Origin: Methylophilus sp. 14
GTDB taxonomy: Bacteria; Pseudomonadota; Gammaproteobacteria; Burkholderiales; Methylophilaceae
Direction of reading: 5' to 3'
Length of the DNA stretch: 64,000 nt
Assembly: GCF_015354345.1 (NCBI RefSeq)
Contig: NZ_JADKYS010000003.1
Coordinates: 464,856 to 528,855, forward strand
The notes beneath the pieces were generated by a model that ran no database searches, was not told the origin of the DNA, and saw only the letters and a list, made by a program, of their open reading frames with translations. Shown in pieces: positions 63,403-64,000 of this stretch. The translations under genes were made by a program, and so were the position numbers. How positions within the stretch are numbered: position 1 is the stretch's first letter; every line of letters starts with the position of its first letter.

Positions 63403-64000
63403 ATGTCATATGCACTCAGACCCAGACGCTCGATGCTATACGTTCCCGGCTGTAACCAGCATTATCTGGAACGTGCACGTACGCTTGCGGCCGACTCTGT
63501 CATCCTTGACCTGGGCGACCCTATTCTGGTCGATGCCAAAATCCAGTCACGCCATAATGTGGTCCATGCAGTCAAAGAAGGCGGCTATGGCAAAAGAGAA
63601 GTCGTGGTGCGCGTCAATGACCTGCACTCCATCTGGGGGCATGACGACATCGCAGCCGTTGCCAATATTGGCGCCGATGCCATATTGTTCCCGAATATCG
63701 AGTCGCGCGAAGACGTGTTACAGGCGCAACAACTATTAGACGATGCGGGCGGCAAAGACGTGCCCATGATGGTGATGATAGAAAGTCCGCTGGCCGTATT
63801 GAACGCCAAGGAAATCGCTGCGGCCTCTGACCGCGTGATCTGTATGGTGATGGCGACCTCCGACCTGATTTCACAACTACACGCCCGCGTGACGCATGAG
63901 CGCTCAGCCATTCTCACCTCATTATCCCTGGTGATATTGGCCGCCCGTGCTTATGGCAAAGGCGTGATTGACGGCATCACCTCAGACTTTAAAAACATGC
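63403..64000 (+). CDS. CitE-like lyase, partial (3' end beyond window)
   Basis: 199 codons of an HpcH/HpaI-superfamily protein. AAAGGAAACCCC precedes the ATG. It starts with RRSMLYVPGCNQHYLERARTLAADSVILDL like citrate lyase beta and malyl-CoA lyases, and keeps the metal Glu (MVMIESPLAVLNAKEI) and Asp (MATSDLI). Two usual positions differ: DLED is DLGD (G38) and the LPK lysine is Asn in LFPNIES. It may therefore be a divergent lyase or thioesterase. It is divergently transcribed from the GntR gene and probably under its control. Confidence 0.85.
   Translation, partial: MSYALRPRRSMLYVPGCNQHYLERARTLAADSVILDLGDPILVDAKIQSRHNVVHAVKEGGYGKREVVVRVNDLHSIWGHDDIAAVANIGADAILFPNIESREDVLQAQQLLDDAGGKDVPMMVMIESPLAVLNAKEIAAASDRVICMVMATSDLISQLHARVTHERSAILTSLSLVILAARAYGKGVIDGITSDFKNM

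Noticed and set aside
63410-63739. 109-codon plus-strand frame at the right edge
   Set aside because: It is out of frame with the CitE-like gene starting at 63403, which has a good ribosome site and family motifs and stays open to the window end.

Overview
The window is chromosomal DNA of moderate GC from a flagellated Gram-negative proteobacterium. Gene order and protein style point to Betaproteobacteria, most likely a Methylophilaceae-type methylotroph. The species is an inference from memory: no rRNA or methanol dehydrogenase gene lies here to settle it.

Region 1 (1-23.2 kb) is a flagellar block. flgH(partial)-flgI-flgJ-flgK-flgL run on the plus strand. fliF-fliG-fliH-fliI-fliJ-fliK-fliL-fliM-fliN-fliO-fliP-fliQ-fliR run on the minus strand, with fliE divergent from fliF. 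A minus-strand filament group follows: fliC, flaG, fliD, fliS, fliT, a second FliK-like gene and an FlhB-C-terminal-like gene. Clear sigma-28 promoters precede flgK and fliC.

Region 2 (23.5-37.1 kb) is the most interesting part. Directly behind flagellin sits a tight plus-strand operon that can make and activate 2-aminoethylphosphonate: PEP mutase fused to a cytidylyltransferase, phosphonopyruvate decarboxylase, a class V aminotransferase, a second cytidylyltransferase, a SAM methyltransferase and a TagF/CDP-glycerol-transferase-like enzyme. It converges on one minus-strand gene for a 2491-residue protein with TPR arrays, two GT41 (O-GlcNAc-transferase-type) domains, a GT2-like domain, a methyltransferase domain and a kinase-like C-terminal region. 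I read this as a flagellin glycosylation island whose glycan may carry a phosphonate, possibly methylated.

Region 3 (37.4-40.6 kb) is accessory DNA: a small HTH regulator beside a perfect FNR-type box, an RMF-like small protein, a frameshifted nucleotidyltransferase/HTH pair resembling a toxin-antitoxin module with a large inverted repeat upstream, then four tRNA genes (Leu, Gly, Cys, Gly) downstream of pgsA and uvrC.

Region 4 (41.2-49.6 kb) holds uvrC, a 59-residue tautomerase, a CDF metal exporter, rlmJ, a DUF2914-type membrane protein, and convergent rpfC-like and rpfF-like genes, which form a diffusible-signal-factor sensing and synthesis pair.

Region 5 (49.8-64 kb) is central carbon metabolism on the minus strand: a malic enzyme, sdhCDAB, sdhE and a CitE-like lyase in one tight run, then an acyl-CoA synthetase and class I fumarase, an EF-hand protein and acnB. 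A GntR/UTRA regulator is divergent from a second, partial CitE-like gene at the right edge. Two REP-like imperfect palindromes sit in this region.
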